A DNA stretch of 64,000 nucleotides, taken from Geomicrobium halophilum (lineage in GTDB: Bacteria > Bacillota > Bacilli > Bacillales > Marinococcaceae). The stretch covers positions 434,001 through 498,000 of the forward strand of contig NZ_JACHHJ010000001.1 of the NCBI RefSeq assembly GCF_014207655.1, in the 5' to 3' direction. The notes under the pieces are model-generated. The model was not told where the DNA came from and made no database searches. It was given only the letters and a program-made list of their open reading frames with translations. Shown piece after piece: positions 27,555 through 36,705 of the stretch; the first letter of the stretch is position 1; every line of letters starts with the position of its first letter. The translations under genes and the position numbers were made by a program.

Positions 27555-28121
27555 ATGATATTGACAAGACAATTCAACATATTGGGGATTAGTGGAAGCT
27601 TACGCCGGAACTCTTTCAATCGTCATATATTAAAAGCAGCAACAGAAATGAGTGAAGACCATGTAACCATCCATACGTATGACTTATCGGTTTTACCGCT
27701 TTTCAATGGAGATTTGGAAACGGGTGGGGATCCGGAGGTCGTTAATGCTTTTAAACACGCACTCACTGAAAGTGATGGCCTTTTCATCGTGACCCCCGAG
27801 TATCATCAAGGTATGCCAGGGGTCTTGAAAAATGCAATTGATTGGGCAGGGAGTGACGCTAACCATAACGTACTTAAAAATCTTCCTGCAGCAGTCACTG
27901 GTGCCTCTCCAACCATGCTCGGTACCGCTTTTTCACAACAACAGGTGAAACAATCGCTCACTGCTGCCGGCTCTTTGGTCATGCAGAAGCCAAGCGTATT
28001 TATATCATTTGCAAATCAAAAAATAGGGGAAAATGGTGATATCACTGATGAAGATACAAGTGCGAGGGTCAAATCGTCGTTGAGGTCTTTTACGAAGTGG
28101 ATTGATGATAAGGGTAAATAA
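27555..28121 (+). CDS. NADPH-dependent FMN reductase family protein
   Basis: This flavodoxin-fold oxidoreductase resembles YhdA/AzoR-type azoreductases and chromate reductases. The FMN-phosphate loop is GISGSLRRNSFNR (about 10-22), followed by VTPEYHQGMPGVLKNAIDW, the family's flavin-binding hallmark. The in vivo electron acceptor is unknown; quinones or azo compounds are typical. ATG 27555 or TTG 27561 could start it, both after GAGAGGAGAG. A strong terminator follows. Confidence 0.87.
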   Translation: MILTRQFNILGISGSLRRNSFNRHILKAATEMSEDHVTIHTYDLSVLPLFNGDLETGGDPEVVNAFKHALTESDGLFIVTPEYHQGMPGVLKNAIDWAGSDANHNVLKNLPAAVTGASPTMLGTAFSQQQVKQSLTAAGSLVMQKPSVFISFANQKIGENGDITDEDTSARVKSSLRSFTKWIDDKGK

Positions 28122-28163
28122 TAGAAAGCTGGGCGAAAGTTATTCTAGCGCCCAGCTTTCTAT
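28121..28163. terminator. Bidirectional terminator
   Basis: Perfect 13-base arms AGAAAGCTGGGCG and CGCCCAGCTTTCT surround a 13-base loop. Confidence 0.85.
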
Positions 28164-28165
28164 TA

Positions 28166-28234
28166 TTAAATCAAACTAAGAATAAAGCTAATGACAACAA
28201 TAGCTCCAATGATCATGAGTATAGTTCTGATCAA
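28166..28234 (-). CDS. Possible 22-residue membrane peptide
   Basis: A minus-strand frame starts at TTG 28234 behind AAGGGAAGGTG and encodes one hydrophobic helix (MIRTILMIIGAIVVISFILS), ending just before the shared terminator. The good ribosome binding site and terminator support it. No family can be assigned, and it could be chance. Confidence 0.35.
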   Translation of the reverse strand: MIRTILMIIGAIVVISFILSLI

Positions 28235-28396
28235 TTATGACACCTTCCCTTAATGGTTTTTATCATCTTTTTCCTTTTTCAGACCTAACTTAAACGGATC
28301 ACAATGAAATTGAGGCGAATGGCAGAGTTCGAACGTGAAAATCTATATTTTTTATGCTTGAGGATGAGTTTTACTAAGTATAAAGGAGAATATAAA

Positions 28397-28811
28397 TTGA
28401 AAAGTACTGTCAATTTGAAAGAATTAGCCATTGCCACCGATTTTGACTCCGATGAAGCGAAGCAATTTGTTAATAGGAAGACGGGGGAAATTGAAGTGGT
28501 TTTTGAATCGACGTTAGGAAAAGCTGAAAAACGAAGAACCGCATGATGAAGAGATAGAATGGCACAAGGAAGAACGGCAGTTAGAGGATGCCATCATCGA
28601 CGATTTTGATACGTATGTCCCTGTACCAGAAGGATTTGAAATCAACGACTATCATCTAATGGAAACGTTCATAGCTACACTGGAAAGCGAGCACAAGCAA
28701 GAGAAATTAGCGCGGACCATCCAGGGAAAGGGAGCATTTCGCAGGTTTAAAGATCTTGTTATTGAATTGAATGTGGCAGATGAATGGTACGATTACCAAG
28801 AACAACAGTAG
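28397..28811 (+). pseudogene. UPF0158 family gene split by a one-base frameshift
   Basis: The first frame reads VNLKELAIATDFDSDEAKQF, then NRKTGEIEVVFES, and stops soon after. One base later the second frame continues EEPHDEEIEW, then YVPVPEGFEINDYHLMETFI and GKGAFRRFKDLVIELNVADE, ending YDYQEQQ at 28811. Together these give a complete UPF0158-type protein of about 137 residues. The break falls in an A run at 28526-28530 (GAAAAAC); with one A fewer the frame is restored. TTG 28397 with AAAGGAGAA is the likely start. It is either a recent pseudogene or a sequencing error. UPF0158 has no firm function. Confidence 0.8.
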
Positions 28812-28914
28812 ATCCAGTTGCCAGACAGTGGTGTGAAGATAATGATATTTCCTATAGAGAATAAACAAGGAATATGAGAAAGGTAAACGAAGATCAGCTT
28901 CAACGCTCTTTGAA

Positions 28915-28951
28915 AGAAAGATGCCGCCCTTTTTTCAGGACGGCATCTTTC
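28915..28951 (-). terminator. Terminator of pdxK
   Basis: AAAGATGCCGCCC and GGACGGCATCTTT arms surround a T-rich loop at the end of the minus-strand gene. Confidence 0.8.
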
Positions 28952-29783
28952 ACACTTCCTGTTTTTGAATTTTCGTTTCATTTCCGTATTCACGGTATGC
29001 ACCGTGCCAGACAGCGCCTACGTACTCATTCATTCGCCATCCGTGGGTGATGGCGGCTGTGACGAATTGTTTGGCGGTTTCGATGGCGTCGTGTACATTT
29101 TTGCCTTTGGCGAGTTCAGCTGTAATCGCCGCTGCAAACGTACATCCGGCGCCGTGGTTATAAGTGGTATCAATTTTTTCTGTTTCAAGCCGTTTAAATT
29201 CCTTGCCATCGTAGACGATATCAATGGCCTGATCATGTTCAAGCTGCTTGCCGCCTTTGACAACCACGTACGTTGTACCGTTCTCATGGATGCGTGCGGC
29301 AGCTTCTTTCATCCCGTCGATGGTGGTAATCGTTTTCATTTGTGCAAGCTGAGATGCTTCAAATAAATTCGGGGTAGCGATGAGAGCTTTTGGGACGAGT
29401 ACTTCTCTCAAGGCATCAGCGGTTTCAGGATGGAGAACTTCATCCTCTCCTTTACAAACGAGGACAGGGTCAATGACGGTTTGTTTTAAATCATACTCTT
29501 CGATTTTTCGGCCGGCCAATTCTATGACATCAACGGAGGCGAGCATGCCGGTCTTCATGGCATCAACACCGATCGAAAGGATCGTTTCCAGCTGTGCTTC
29601 AACCGTTTTTACATCTTGTGGAAACACTTGATGATCCCAACCTTCGGGTTTCATGGCAACGATGGTCGTTAATGCATTCATGCCATACACGCCAAGATCC
29701 TGGAAAGTTTTTAGATCTGCTTGGATACCGGCGCCACCACTTGAGTCAGAGCCGGCTATCGTTAACGCTCTTTGAATGGACAT
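28950..29783 (-). CDS. pdxK: Pyridoxine/hydroxymethylpyrimidine kinase
   Basis: This ribokinase-fold kinase is closely related to B. subtilis PdxK (YwdB), which phosphorylates pyridoxal, pyridoxine and hydroxymethylpyrimidine for vitamin B6 and thiamine salvage. Visible features are AGSDSSGGAGIQADLKTF (substrate side), VDAMKTGML, VIDPVLVCKG, TPNLFEASQL, and the catalytic loop HGAGCTFAAAITAELAKG with Cys and the anion hole Gly-Ala-Gly. The CMTG-like loop and lid separate it from large PdxK enzymes. ATG 29783 is behind AAGGAGGAG. It stands alone. Confidence 0.92.
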   Translation of the reverse strand: MSIQRALTIAGSDSSGGAGIQADLKTFQDLGVYGMNALTTIVAMKPEGWDHQVFPQDVKTVEAQLETILSIGVDAMKTGMLASVDVIELAGRKIEEYDLKQTVIDPVLVCKGEDEVLHPETADALREVLVPKALIATPNLFEASQLAQMKTITTIDGMKEAAARIHENGTTYVVVKGGKQLEHDQAIDIVYDGKEFKRLETEKIDTTYNHGAGCTFAAAITAELAKGKNVHDAIETAKQFVTAAITHGWRMNEYVGAVWHGAYREYGNETKIQKQEV

Positions 29784-29927
29784 CTTTATACTCCTCCTTG
29801 AACGCCTCTCGTGAATAGGACGTTGTTTCTATTTTTCTCTATTATAAGCCTAATATCCATCTTTGGACAACTTACAGTGATTGATGAGTAATACGTACGG
29901 GTATGAGTTACATAAGGAGGCTGAATG

Positions 29928-30407
29928 ATGAGTATTTATGATATGAAAGTTGAATCCATGGATAAAGGTAAACATTCTTTACGGCTGTATGAAGGAAATG
30001 TCCTTCTTATTGTGAACACGGCGAGTAAGTGTGGATTTGCCTCGCAATTGAATGCTTTGCAAACATTATATGAACGTTATCAAGAACAAGGTTTCTACGT
30101 TTTAGGGTTTCCGAGTAATCAGTTTATGAATCAGGAACCATTAAGGGATGAAGAAATACCCGAGCATTTTCAAGAAAAATACGGAGTGACCTTTCCTTTA
30201 TTTAAGAAAACAATGGTCCGCGGTAAAGACATTGACCCTTTATTTCAACATTTAACGGAGGAATCAAAAGGTGTAGGTTCAAATAAAATAAAATGGAACT
30301 TCACAAAATTTCTCGTTGGACGTGACGGAACGGTATTAAACCGTTACTCACCAAAAACCGATCCAGATAAAATAGAAAGTGACATTCAAGAAGCAGTAAA
30401 CCGCTGA
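29928..30407 (+). CDS. bsaA: Glutathione peroxidase-family thiol peroxidase
   Basis: This is a peroxidase of the Gpx family (B. subtilis BsaA), in bacteria usually reduced by thioredoxin or bacillithiol systems rather than glutathione. The active-site Cys is in NTASKCGFASQL; the catalytic Gln/Gly-Phe-Pro region is VLGFPSNQFMNQEP, and the Trp is in KIKWNFTKFLVGRDG. A true Cys codon rather than a selenocysteine codon is present. I choose ATG 29928, seven bases after AAGGAGG; ATG 29925 is three bases closer to that site. It fits the oxidative-stress theme of spx and yjbI. Confidence 0.93.
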   Translation: MSIYDMKVESMDKGKHSLRLYEGNVLLIVNTASKCGFASQLNALQTLYERYQEQGFYVLGFPSNQFMNQEPLRDEEIPEHFQEKYGVTFPLFKKTMVRGKDIDPLFQHLTEESKGVGSNKIKWNFTKFLVGRDGTVLNRYSPKTDPDKIESDIQEAVNR

Positions 30408-30437
30408 TGGGAGAGAGTCCCGCGGCGGTTTTTTTGT
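30396..30437 (+). terminator. Terminator of bsaA
   Basis: ACCGC..GGGA and TCCCGC..GCGGT arms overlap the stop codon and are followed by seven T. Confidence 0.65.
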
Positions 30438-30596
30438 TCGGCACTGTTTTCTGCGATTCAAAGAGATGGCTTTTCTCCAAGAATATAAATATTCTTGTCC
30501 GTAAACAGACATAGTTGCCAAGCATTTGCATATTCCTCAAAGTAAAGACCCGTCTACATTTTGCAAATAGGGAATACAATCAAAGGAGGAAGTCAC

Positions 30597-31214
30597 TTGC
30601 AAAAAAGGACATGGATGTGGGTGTTCAGTATCGTCTTGTTAATAACGGTGTCGGGGTGTGGTTGGCTGGATCAAGCGACTGAAACGGCTGCAGAGAATGG
30701 AGATGATCTACAGGAATATGGATTAAATCTACATGATTTCTCGTACACCAACCAGTTCAATGAGGTAGTCACGAACCAGGATTTAGAAGGGGAGTATACG
30801 CTCGTCAACATGATTTTTACTCGTTGTCCAACTGTTTGTAATTTAATGACTCCTAATATGACACAGTTACAGACTGATTTGGCTATGGAAGATATTGATG
30901 TTAACCTTGTTTCGTTTACCGTAGATCCAGAGTATGACACACCAGAACGGTTAAAGGATTATGGAGATCAATACGAAGCTGACTATTCGAACTGGAATTT
31001 TCTTACGGGTTATAGCTATGGGGATGTGGAAGAATTTGCAACCAGCACATTCAATAGCACTGTCGTTCCAGCAACTGACGAGGAGGACATCGTCCATTCC
31101 ACCGACATCTTTTTAGTAGATGATACAGGGCAGGTTATTCAGCGATATGATGGATTAGATGTAAATACCGATCCGATTTTGGAAGATTTAAGAGCTTTAA
31201 CAGGAAATGAATAA
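30597..31214 (+). CDS. Sco1/SenC-family copper/thiol lipoprotein
   Basis: This membrane-anchored Sco protein (B. subtilis YpmQ/BsSco type) helps build the CuA centre of cytochrome c oxidase. The N-terminus is a lipoprotein signal with lipobox VSGC. The thioredoxin fold follows with the copper ligands Cys-x3-Cys in NMIFTRCPTVCNLMTPNM and the distant His in DIVHSTDIFLVDD. I choose TTG 30597, behind AAAGGAGGAAG; the in-frame extension to 30561 has no ribosome binding site. A terminator follows. Confidence 0.9.
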   Translation: MQKRTWMWVFSIVLLITVSGCGWLDQATETAAENGDDLQEYGLNLHDFSYTNQFNEVVTNQDLEGEYTLVNMIFTRCPTVCNLMTPNMTQLQTDLAMEDIDVNLVSFTVDPEYDTPERLKDYGDQYEADYSNWNFLTGYSYGDVEEFATSTFNSTVVPATDEEDIVHSTDIFLVDDTGQVIQRYDGLDVNTDPILEDLRALTGNE

Positions 31215-31217
31215 AGA

Positions 31218-31257
31218 CGAAAAAAGAACAGCCAGTTGTGGCTTGTTCTTTTTTTGC
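31218..31257 (+). terminator. Terminator of the Sco gene
   Basis: AAAGAACAGCCA and TGGCTTGTTCTTT arms surround GTTG and are followed by a T run. Confidence 0.8.
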
Positions 31258-31345
31258 AGGTAAGAAAGTATAAATCAACTTTCTTACCTGCATAAGTGCA
31301 ACTAAGGCTTTCGCCATAAAAGCTTGGCGAAAAGCCAAGTTTTCT
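31256..31345. repeat. Cluster of inverted repeats between the Sco and methyltransferase genes
   Basis: A perfect 14-base inverted repeat, GCAGGTAAGAAAGT, lies at 31256-31269 and 31278-31291. A second set follows: GGCTTTCGCC, then GGCGAAAAGCC, which can also fold as CTTGGC/GCCAAG, at about 31304-31345. The two alternatives for the second set are mutually exclusive. No gene lies in 31215-31507. Confidence 0.6.
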
Positions 31346-31507
31346 AACAAAGGAGCTCGAATGTAGGGTTTAAGAATTTCAGTTTAATATCAACCAAGGC
31401 AGTGATGAGAAGAGAAAACACAATCCAGGATTTTTAAAGTGTCAAAGGAGTAAAAAAACACTCTAATACTCATATATATAGGTTGGATTTCAAAAAAGGG
31501 GGACGTG

Positions 31508-32521
31508 ATGATCAATCACTATTCGACGCTCAAACCTTCGTATCGCGAAGATCTTCGAGAGTTTTCGAAGAAAGAGTATAACAAATTCGTATCTTTAAAT
31601 ACGGTGAATGATTGGTCACAATTGAGGTGGAAAAATGTCGGCAATCCTTATATCGTCCATTCGTTTGCACAAGAGAAAAAAGATTGGGAGAAAGAGCATA
31701 ACGAGGCATTGCCTGTCTACACGTCCTGGACGATGTTCAATCGTTCGTTCCATTCCTGGTTTGTAAAAGATGTTCCTGCTGAGATGAGTGCAGCGAAGAA
31801 AGAATTTATACGGAGTTTGGGTTCGTTTCATCCTAACAAGGTAAAAGCAGCATTAGGGAATATCTCCCGTATTCATCTTTGGAACTACGTACATCGAATT
31901 CAAGATGGTATCTGGGATCCGCGTGGAAAAAGAGCCTTATTTGAAGGACTTGATGTGAAAAAGCCAAGAATTCTTTTTCTTGGTGCAGCAGAGGGTTATG
32001 AAGCGATGCAACTGGCAGCAATGTACCCGGGTGGGGAGATTGTATTCGTAGATTATGATCCATTTTGCAAAGACACCCGATTTGAAGAATTTCCTAATTC
32101 TTATCCATTTTTAGGGACGAACGAACAGACCGGTGGATATCGTATCTATTACAAAGAAGATTTTCACACGACATATCTTGTCGAAGACATTCGCAATCTT
32201 TCTTTCGGACGTGAGTTTGACATTGTTCTCAGTGTGGGAATGCTGGAACATTTTCCTGATGAGATGAAACCAGAGGTTGTGGGATGGCACCGGAAGTATT
32301 TAAAACCGGGAGGTTATATCATAATGACGACGCCGCGCGTGCAGCTTCGATCTAAATTGTATTACGAAATCATGGCAGATGTAATGAACCATACGTATCG
32401 TGAGTTGATGACAGTTGAACAGATGGGGCTCTACATGTATGAAAATGGCTTGGACATTAAGCGGCACGGATATATCAAAGTCCATAATGGGATAGTGGCT
32501 CAGGAAAAATCTGTAATCTGA
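31508..32521 (+). CDS. SAM-dependent methyltransferase with N-terminal helical domain
   Basis: This is a class I methyltransferase. Motif I reads ILFLGAAEGYEAMQLAAMYP (about 157-176), the acidic ribose ligand is in IVFVDYDPF, and motif IV and post-IV are DIVLSVGMLEHFPDEMKPEV and YLKPGGYIIMTTPR. About 150 residues precede the domain and contain Trp-rich segments (NDWSQLRWKNVGNPY, RSFHSWFVKDVP) that I cannot assign to a family. ATG 31508 follows AAAAAAGGGGG. It is monocistronic, and its substrate is unknown. Confidence 0.8.
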   Translation: MINHYSTLKPSYREDLREFSKKEYNKFVSLNTVNDWSQLRWKNVGNPYIVHSFAQEKKDWEKEHNEALPVYTSWTMFNRSFHSWFVKDVPAEMSAAKKEFIRSLGSFHPNKVKAALGNISRIHLWNYVHRIQDGIWDPRGKRALFEGLDVKKPRILFLGAAEGYEAMQLAAMYPGGEIVFVDYDPFCKDTRFEEFPNSYPFLGTNEQTGGYRIYYKEDFHTTYLVEDIRNLSFGREFDIVLSVGMLEHFPDEMKPEVVGWHRKYLKPGGYIIMTTPRVQLRSKLYYEIMADVMNHTYRELMTVEQMGLYMYENGLDIKRHGYIKVHNGIVAQEKSVI

Positions 32522-32649
32522 TCATTGTTCATACACCGTTCATAAATCCTTTCTATACTAAAAGGTAAATCATGTGTAACATGAGAATAGACAGGGTATA
32601 AGGAATGGGTATCCTGTAATTTTTAGGAATTTCAGAAAGGGTGACAAGT

Positions 32650-33003
32650 ATGTTCGATATGTTATTCGCCTCACACCAGGGGTCATGGGCATTTGTGCCT
32701 ATTTTGTTTCTGATCGCGTACTCTTTGTACCGGGCAGGCAAGAACACGGGTGGTAGAATCCTGCACATCATATTGTATCTATTTTATCTCATTATGATTG
32801 TAACCGGGGTTGGCCTTCTCATTGAATATAACTTTATGGCCATGTACATTGTCAAAGGCATTTTAGCTATTCTTCTTATTGGATTTATAGAAATGACTCT
32901 TGCCAAAACGAGACGGGGAGAAAAAACAGCGGTTGTGTTTACGCTCGTTGTCATTACTCTTATTCTGGTGGTATTACTTGGTTTTGGTGTTATTTCATTT
33001 TAA
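32650..33003 (+). CDS. yisL: YisL-family (UPF0344/DUF1516) membrane protein
   Basis: This is a small integral membrane protein of the UPF0344 family with four predicted helices: AFVPILFLIAYSLY, ILHIILYLFYLIMIVTGVGL, IVKGILAILLIGFIEMTLA, and AVVFTLVVITLILVVLLGF. SHQGSWAF at the N-terminus and RRGEK in the last loop are family-typical. Its function is unknown. I choose ATG 32650, eight bases after AAAGGG; a GTG at 32641 overlaps that site. A strong terminator follows. Confidence 0.88.
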   Translation: MFDMLFASHQGSWAFVPILFLIAYSLYRAGKNTGGRILHIILYLFYLIMIVTGVGLLIEYNFMAMYIVKGILAILLIGFIEMTLAKTRRGEKTAVVFTLVVITLILVVLLGFGVISF

Positions 33004-33048
33004 GAAAAAAAGCCGTGTGGATGTTAATGTTTCCACATGGCTTTTTTT
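33003..33048 (+). terminator. Terminator of yisL
   Basis: AAAAAAGCCGTGTGGA and TTCCACATGGCTTTTTT arms. Confidence 0.85.
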
Positions 33049-33220
33049 ATCTCTTCCTTTTCCAACATCGCAAGATTAGTATCCTTGCACCAGCTATGAG
33101 ATGTGCGCTTTGTGTCACAGGTCGTTTAACTTCTGGTTTACCTTCTCGTGTAATATCCTAAATCTAATTAGAGCTAGCGAAGAGTGTAACGTACAAACAT
33201 GAAAAAGAGGGGACGAAGTC

Positions 33221-33988
33221 ATGCCATATTATAGCGTGAACGGGACTGATATCTATTACAGTATGCGTGGGAAAGGGCCAGCTCTTATTTTTACACACGG
33301 TGCTTCTTGGAATCATGAACAGTGGGTAAATCAAGTGAAATACTTTTCAAAAGGGTATAAGGTGATTGTTTGGGATCTGCGCGGGCATGGATATTCTAGC
33401 CTGCCGCAAGGGAGGGTGGGTCATTCAAGTTTCAGCCGCGACCTGATTGCACTTTTAGATCATTTACAGGTGGAAAAGGCGATATTGTGTGGTCATTCCC
33501 TAGGTGGGCATATTTCCTTACAAACCGCGGTGAAATACCCTGATCGAGTCGAGAAGCTTATTTTGATTGGAACGCCTTTTACCAATCGTTTTAATCTTTG
33601 GGAGAAATTTTCCTTGCCCTTGAGTCGGTTATGGCTTCAGGTTCTTTCGATGAAAAGGATCGGCAAAATGAAGGGAAAAAAACAATCCACATTGAATCCT
33701 AACAATCGTTTCTATATTGAATCAGCTACAGCTATGATCCCCAAACAGGAATGGAAGCGGGTATGGCAAGCGGTCATACAGATGGAAAGCCGGGACGATC
33801 TAAAGAAAATTTCCTGTCCTACTCTCCTTCTTTGTGGAGATCAAGATAGAATGATGCTTCGCCAACAAAAAATAATGGTGGATGAAATCCCTAAAAGTAA
33901 GTTCATTTTGATCAAAGACGCACAGCATGGCACAAATCTTGATCAATCAGATGCGGTTAATGAGTCTATCATTCAATTTATCGAGTAA
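33221..33988 (+). CDS. Alpha/beta hydrolase
   Basis: This is a soluble alpha/beta-fold hydrolase. The oxyanion-hole strand is ALIFTHGASWNHEQW (about 25-39), the nucleophile Ser is in ILCGHSLGGHISLQ, the acid is in LLLCGDQDRM, and the late His is in KDAQHGTNLDQ. A basic cap segment (MKRIGKMKGKKQS) lies between the sixth strand and the acid. The substrate cannot be predicted; such genes are often annotated as esterases or haloperoxidase-like. ATG 33221 sits behind AAGAGGGGACG. Confidence 0.87.
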   Translation: MPYYSVNGTDIYYSMRGKGPALIFTHGASWNHEQWVNQVKYFSKGYKVIVWDLRGHGYSSLPQGRVGHSSFSRDLIALLDHLQVEKAILCGHSLGGHISLQTAVKYPDRVEKLILIGTPFTNRFNLWEKFSLPLSRLWLQVLSMKRIGKMKGKKQSTLNPNNRFYIESATAMIPKQEWKRVWQAVIQMESRDDLKKISCPTLLLCGDQDRMMLRQQKIMVDEIPKSKFILIKDAQHGTNLDQSDAVNESIIQFIE

Positions 33989-34005
33989 ATTAGGATAAAT
34001 GTGTA

Positions 34006-34034
34006 TTGACTTTTATGTTATTTCTGCATAAAAT
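34006..34034 (+). promoter_or_regulatory. Sigma-A promoter of the cysH operon
   Basis: TTGACT and TAAAAT hexamers are 17 bases apart, about 110 bases before cysH. The leader is too short for an S-box riboswitch, which controls the B. subtilis cysH operon. Confidence 0.7.
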
Positions 34035-34144
34035 AATCACATAGATTCTTATAAATCCGATGAACTTAGTTAGTATTAAATGAATCTTTACTTTTCAGAG
34101 GATGGAGACGTCGGTTTTTCAAAAGATCGAAGGGGGCATGGAAC

Positions 34145-34882
34145 ATGCTTACGATTTCGACACTCACCGATCAAGACATTCAACATTTAAATGATCAGGT
34201 ATTAATGGATAAAAGTGCAAAAGATGTGTTGACCTGGTCTTATGAAACGTTTGGGGATGAGCTCGTTTACTCTTGTAGCCTGGGAGCAGAAGGAATGGTG
34301 CTTCTTGACTTAATTGAGCAAGTTCATCCAGGGGCAAATGTCATTTTCCTCGATACCGGTTTGCATTTCAAGGAAACGTATGCGTTGCTTAATGACGTCC
34401 GGGAACGCTTTTCTACGTTAAACATAAAGGCGTTGCTTCCTGAAAATACCGTTGAGGAACAAAAGGAGAAATACGGGGACCGTTTATGGGCGCGGAATCC
34501 GGATCAGTGCTGTGCTATGCGTAAATTTGAACCGCTTCAAAAGGAGTTGTCTAAATACACTGCCTGGATTTCCGGGTTGCGGCGGGCGCAGTCACCGACG
34601 CGGGCACATACTCCATTTATAGGGAAGGATCATCGTTTTTCTTTGTTAAAAATCTGCCCGCTTATTCATTGGACACAAGATGAGGTCTGGGACTACATCT
34701 ATAAAAATAACTTGCCCTACAATCCATTACATGAGGAAAATTATCCAAGTATTGGCTGCGCTCCTTGTACCGCGAAAGTTCTTGATGGGGGCGATGAGCG
34801 AGCCGGAAGATGGAGCGGCATGGAAAAAACGGAATGCGGACTCCATTGGCCTGCAGAAAGTGAAAGGGAGGATGAAGTATGA
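34145..34882 (+). CDS. cysH: Adenylyl-sulfate/PAPS reductase CysH
   Basis: CysH reduces activated sulfate (APS or PAPS) to sulfite with thioredoxin. It carries the iron-sulfur type signature: paired Cys in [14 protein letters not shown] and a second pair in GCAPCT, which bind a 4Fe-4S cluster, plus the catalytic C-terminal ECGLHW. The PAPS-binding loop is [15 protein letters not shown]. The cluster indicates that APS can be used directly, although cysC is also present, as in B. subtilis. It is first of four genes and overlaps sat by four bases (ATGA), implying coupled translation. Confidence 0.95.
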   Translation: MLTISTLTDQDIQHLNDQVLMDKSAKDVLTWSYETFGDELVYSCSLGAEGMVLLDLIEQVHPGANVIFLDTGLHFKETYALLNDVRERFSTLNIKALLPENTVEEQKEKYGDRLWARNPDQCCAMRKFEPLQKELSKYTAWISGLRRAQSPTRAHTPFIGKDHRFSLLKICPLIHWTQDEVWDYIYKNNLPYNPLHEENYPSIGCAPCTAKVLDGGDERAGRWSGMEKTECGLHWPAESEREDEV

Positions 34883-36024
34883 CAACAAGTATTCCACATG
34901 GAGGAACATTGGTAGATCGACGTCAGTATGGGGGCGAATTACCCGAAAACGCGATTCATATTCCGCTAGATGATGTGGCATTAGCAGATCTTGAACTAAT
35001 TGCAAATGGGGCCTATTCGCCCCTTACTGGATTTATGACCCAGGCCGACTACGAGCAAGTGGTATCATCTATGAAATTGGAAAATGGTCTCTTATGGAGC
35101 TTACCGATTACTTTACCCGTTACAGAATCTCTGGGATCCGAATTAACCATTGGGCAACCAGCAGTTCTGGAAAAAGATGGCGTGCCGTATGGCTGGATCA
35201 ATATTGCTGATATTTATCGCCCCGACAAAGAAGTAGAGGCGGCACAGGTCTATAAAACAAGTGACGACGCACATCCCGGGGTGAATCAAGTCTACACACG
35301 ACCAGAACTCTATGTAGGTGGGGAGATCACTCTAACACGCCCTGTAGAACATGGATTATTTGAAGCAGAAGCCCTGTCACCTGAGGAAACAAGGGCAGTA
35401 TTTGTCGAGAAGAATTGGAAAACGGTTGTTGGTTTTCAGACTCGTAATCCTGTTCATCGTGCCCATGAATACATTCAGAAAACCGCACTTGAAACGGTCG
35501 ATGGTCTGTTGTTGCACCCCCTCGTAGGAGCGACGAAGAAAGGTGATATTCCTGCGGATGTACGTATGAAAAGCTATAAAGTGCTCCTGTCTCGATATTA
35601 TCCACAAGAACGCGTAAAACTTTCAGTATTCCCAGCGGCTATGCGCTATGCTGGTCCACGCGAAGCGATTTTTCATGCGCTTGTCCGAAAGAATTACGGT
35701 TGTACACACTTTATCGTTGGACGTGACCATGCGGGTGTCGGCGATTATTATGGAACATACGAAGCGCAGGAAATGCTTAAGCAATTTTCCGTTGAAGAGC
35801 TCGGAATTTCTCCGCTTTATTTTGAACATAGCTTTTATTGCAAGGCTTGCGGACAAATGGCAACGGCAAAAACATGCCCACATTCGAATGAAGAACATGT
35901 TATTTTGTCAGGGACAAAAGTAAGAGAAATGCTCCAGAATCAAGAAGCGCCGCCAAAGGAATTTAGCCGCAGAGAAGTTGTGGAAGTTCTTATGGATGCG
36001 TACAAATCAGAAGTTCCTCAATAA
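34879..36024 (+). CDS. sat: Sulfate adenylyltransferase
   Basis: This is monofunctional ATP sulfurylase: ATP plus sulfate gives APS and pyrophosphate. It has the [12 protein letters not shown] active-site motif, [14 protein letters not shown], and a zinc-type Cys cluster [13 protein letters not shown] near the C-terminus. At 381 residues it resembles B. subtilis Sat. It is the second gene of the operon, with its start inside the cysH stop. No sulfate permease (cysP) gene lies between cysH and sat, unlike B. subtilis. Confidence 0.96.
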   Translation: MTTSIPHGGTLVDRRQYGGELPENAIHIPLDDVALADLELIANGAYSPLTGFMTQADYEQVVSSMKLENGLLWSLPITLPVTESLGSELTIGQPAVLEKDGVPYGWINIADIYRPDKEVEAAQVYKTSDDAHPGVNQVYTRPELYVGGEITLTRPVEHGLFEAEALSPEETRAVFVEKNWKTVVGFQTRNPVHRAHEYIQKTALETVDGLLLHPLVGATKKGDIPADVRMKSYKVLLSRYYPQERVKLSVFPAAMRYAGPREAIFHALVRKNYGCTHFIVGRDHAGVGDYYGTYEAQEMLKQFSVEELGISPLYFEHSFYCKACGQMATAKTCPHSNEEHVILSGTKVREMLQNQEAPPKEFSRREVVEVLMDAYKSEVPQ

Positions 36025-36051
36025 ACGCCGTCATAGAAAGGAAGTTATACA

Positions 36052-36651
36052 TTGGCTAATTCAGATATCGTTTGGCACGAGACGGCTGTCACAAAAGCAG
36101 AGAGAGAAAAGCAGAACGGGCACCCTGGCTTTGTGCTATGGTTTACAGGCTTATCTGGCTCCGGAAAATCAACACTAGCCAATGCGGTTGACCGTTATTT
36201 CTATGATCGTGGATACCGCAGTTACGTTTTGGATGGAGATAACATTCGCCATGGATTAAATCAGGATCTTGGTTTTTCTGCCGAAGATCGTGAGGAAAAT
36301 ATCCGTCGCATTAGTGAGGTTGCCCATTTGTTTGTGGATGCCGGCACGATCGTAAGTACGGCCTTCATTTCCCCTTATGAGACAGATCGAGCTAAAGCTC
36401 GCGAGCTGCTTCCCGAAGGACGCTTCATTGAAGTCTTTGTTGAATGCCCGCTTGAAACGTGTGAGGATAGGGATCCGAAAGGCTTATATAAAAAAGCACG
36501 CAGTGGAGAAATTCCATCATTTACTGGGATAAGTGCCCCTTATGAACTGCCGCGTAACCCGGAGGTAACATTAAGAACCGGAGAGCGTACAAGCGAAGAA
36601 AACGTACAAGATCTCATCGAAAAGTTAGCCCCACTGCTGCAGAATGAATGA
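36052..36651 (+). CDS. cysC: Adenylyl-sulfate kinase
   Basis: CysC phosphorylates APS to PAPS. The P-loop is GLSGSGKSTLANAV (about 25-38), followed by LDGDNIRHGLNQDLGFS, the substrate Arg/Asn motif, and FISPYETDRAKAREL with its Tyr and Arg. It starts at TTG 36052 behind AAAGGAAG. At 199 residues it is the normal length. A GC-rich hairpin without a T run (GCGTCGCCT / AGGCGGCGC, 36655-36678) separates it from cobA and might tune downstream expression. Confidence 0.95.
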   Translation: MANSDIVWHETAVTKAEREKQNGHPGFVLWFTGLSGSGKSTLANAVDRYFYDRGYRSYVLDGDNIRHGLNQDLGFSAEDREENIRRISEVAHLFVDAGTIVSTAFISPYETDRAKARELLPEGRFIEVFVECPLETCEDRDPKGLYKKARSGEIPSFTGISAPYELPRNPEVTLRTGERTSEENVQDLIEKLAPLLQNE

Positions 36652-36705
36652 CAGGCGTCGCCTTTCAATAGGCGGCGCTCACTGTCTTATAAGGAGGTGC
36701 ACGAT

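Noticed and set aside
33988-34144. S-box riboswitch upstream of cysH
   Set aside because: Only about 110 bases lie between the promoter and the start, and no S-box helices or terminator are visible.
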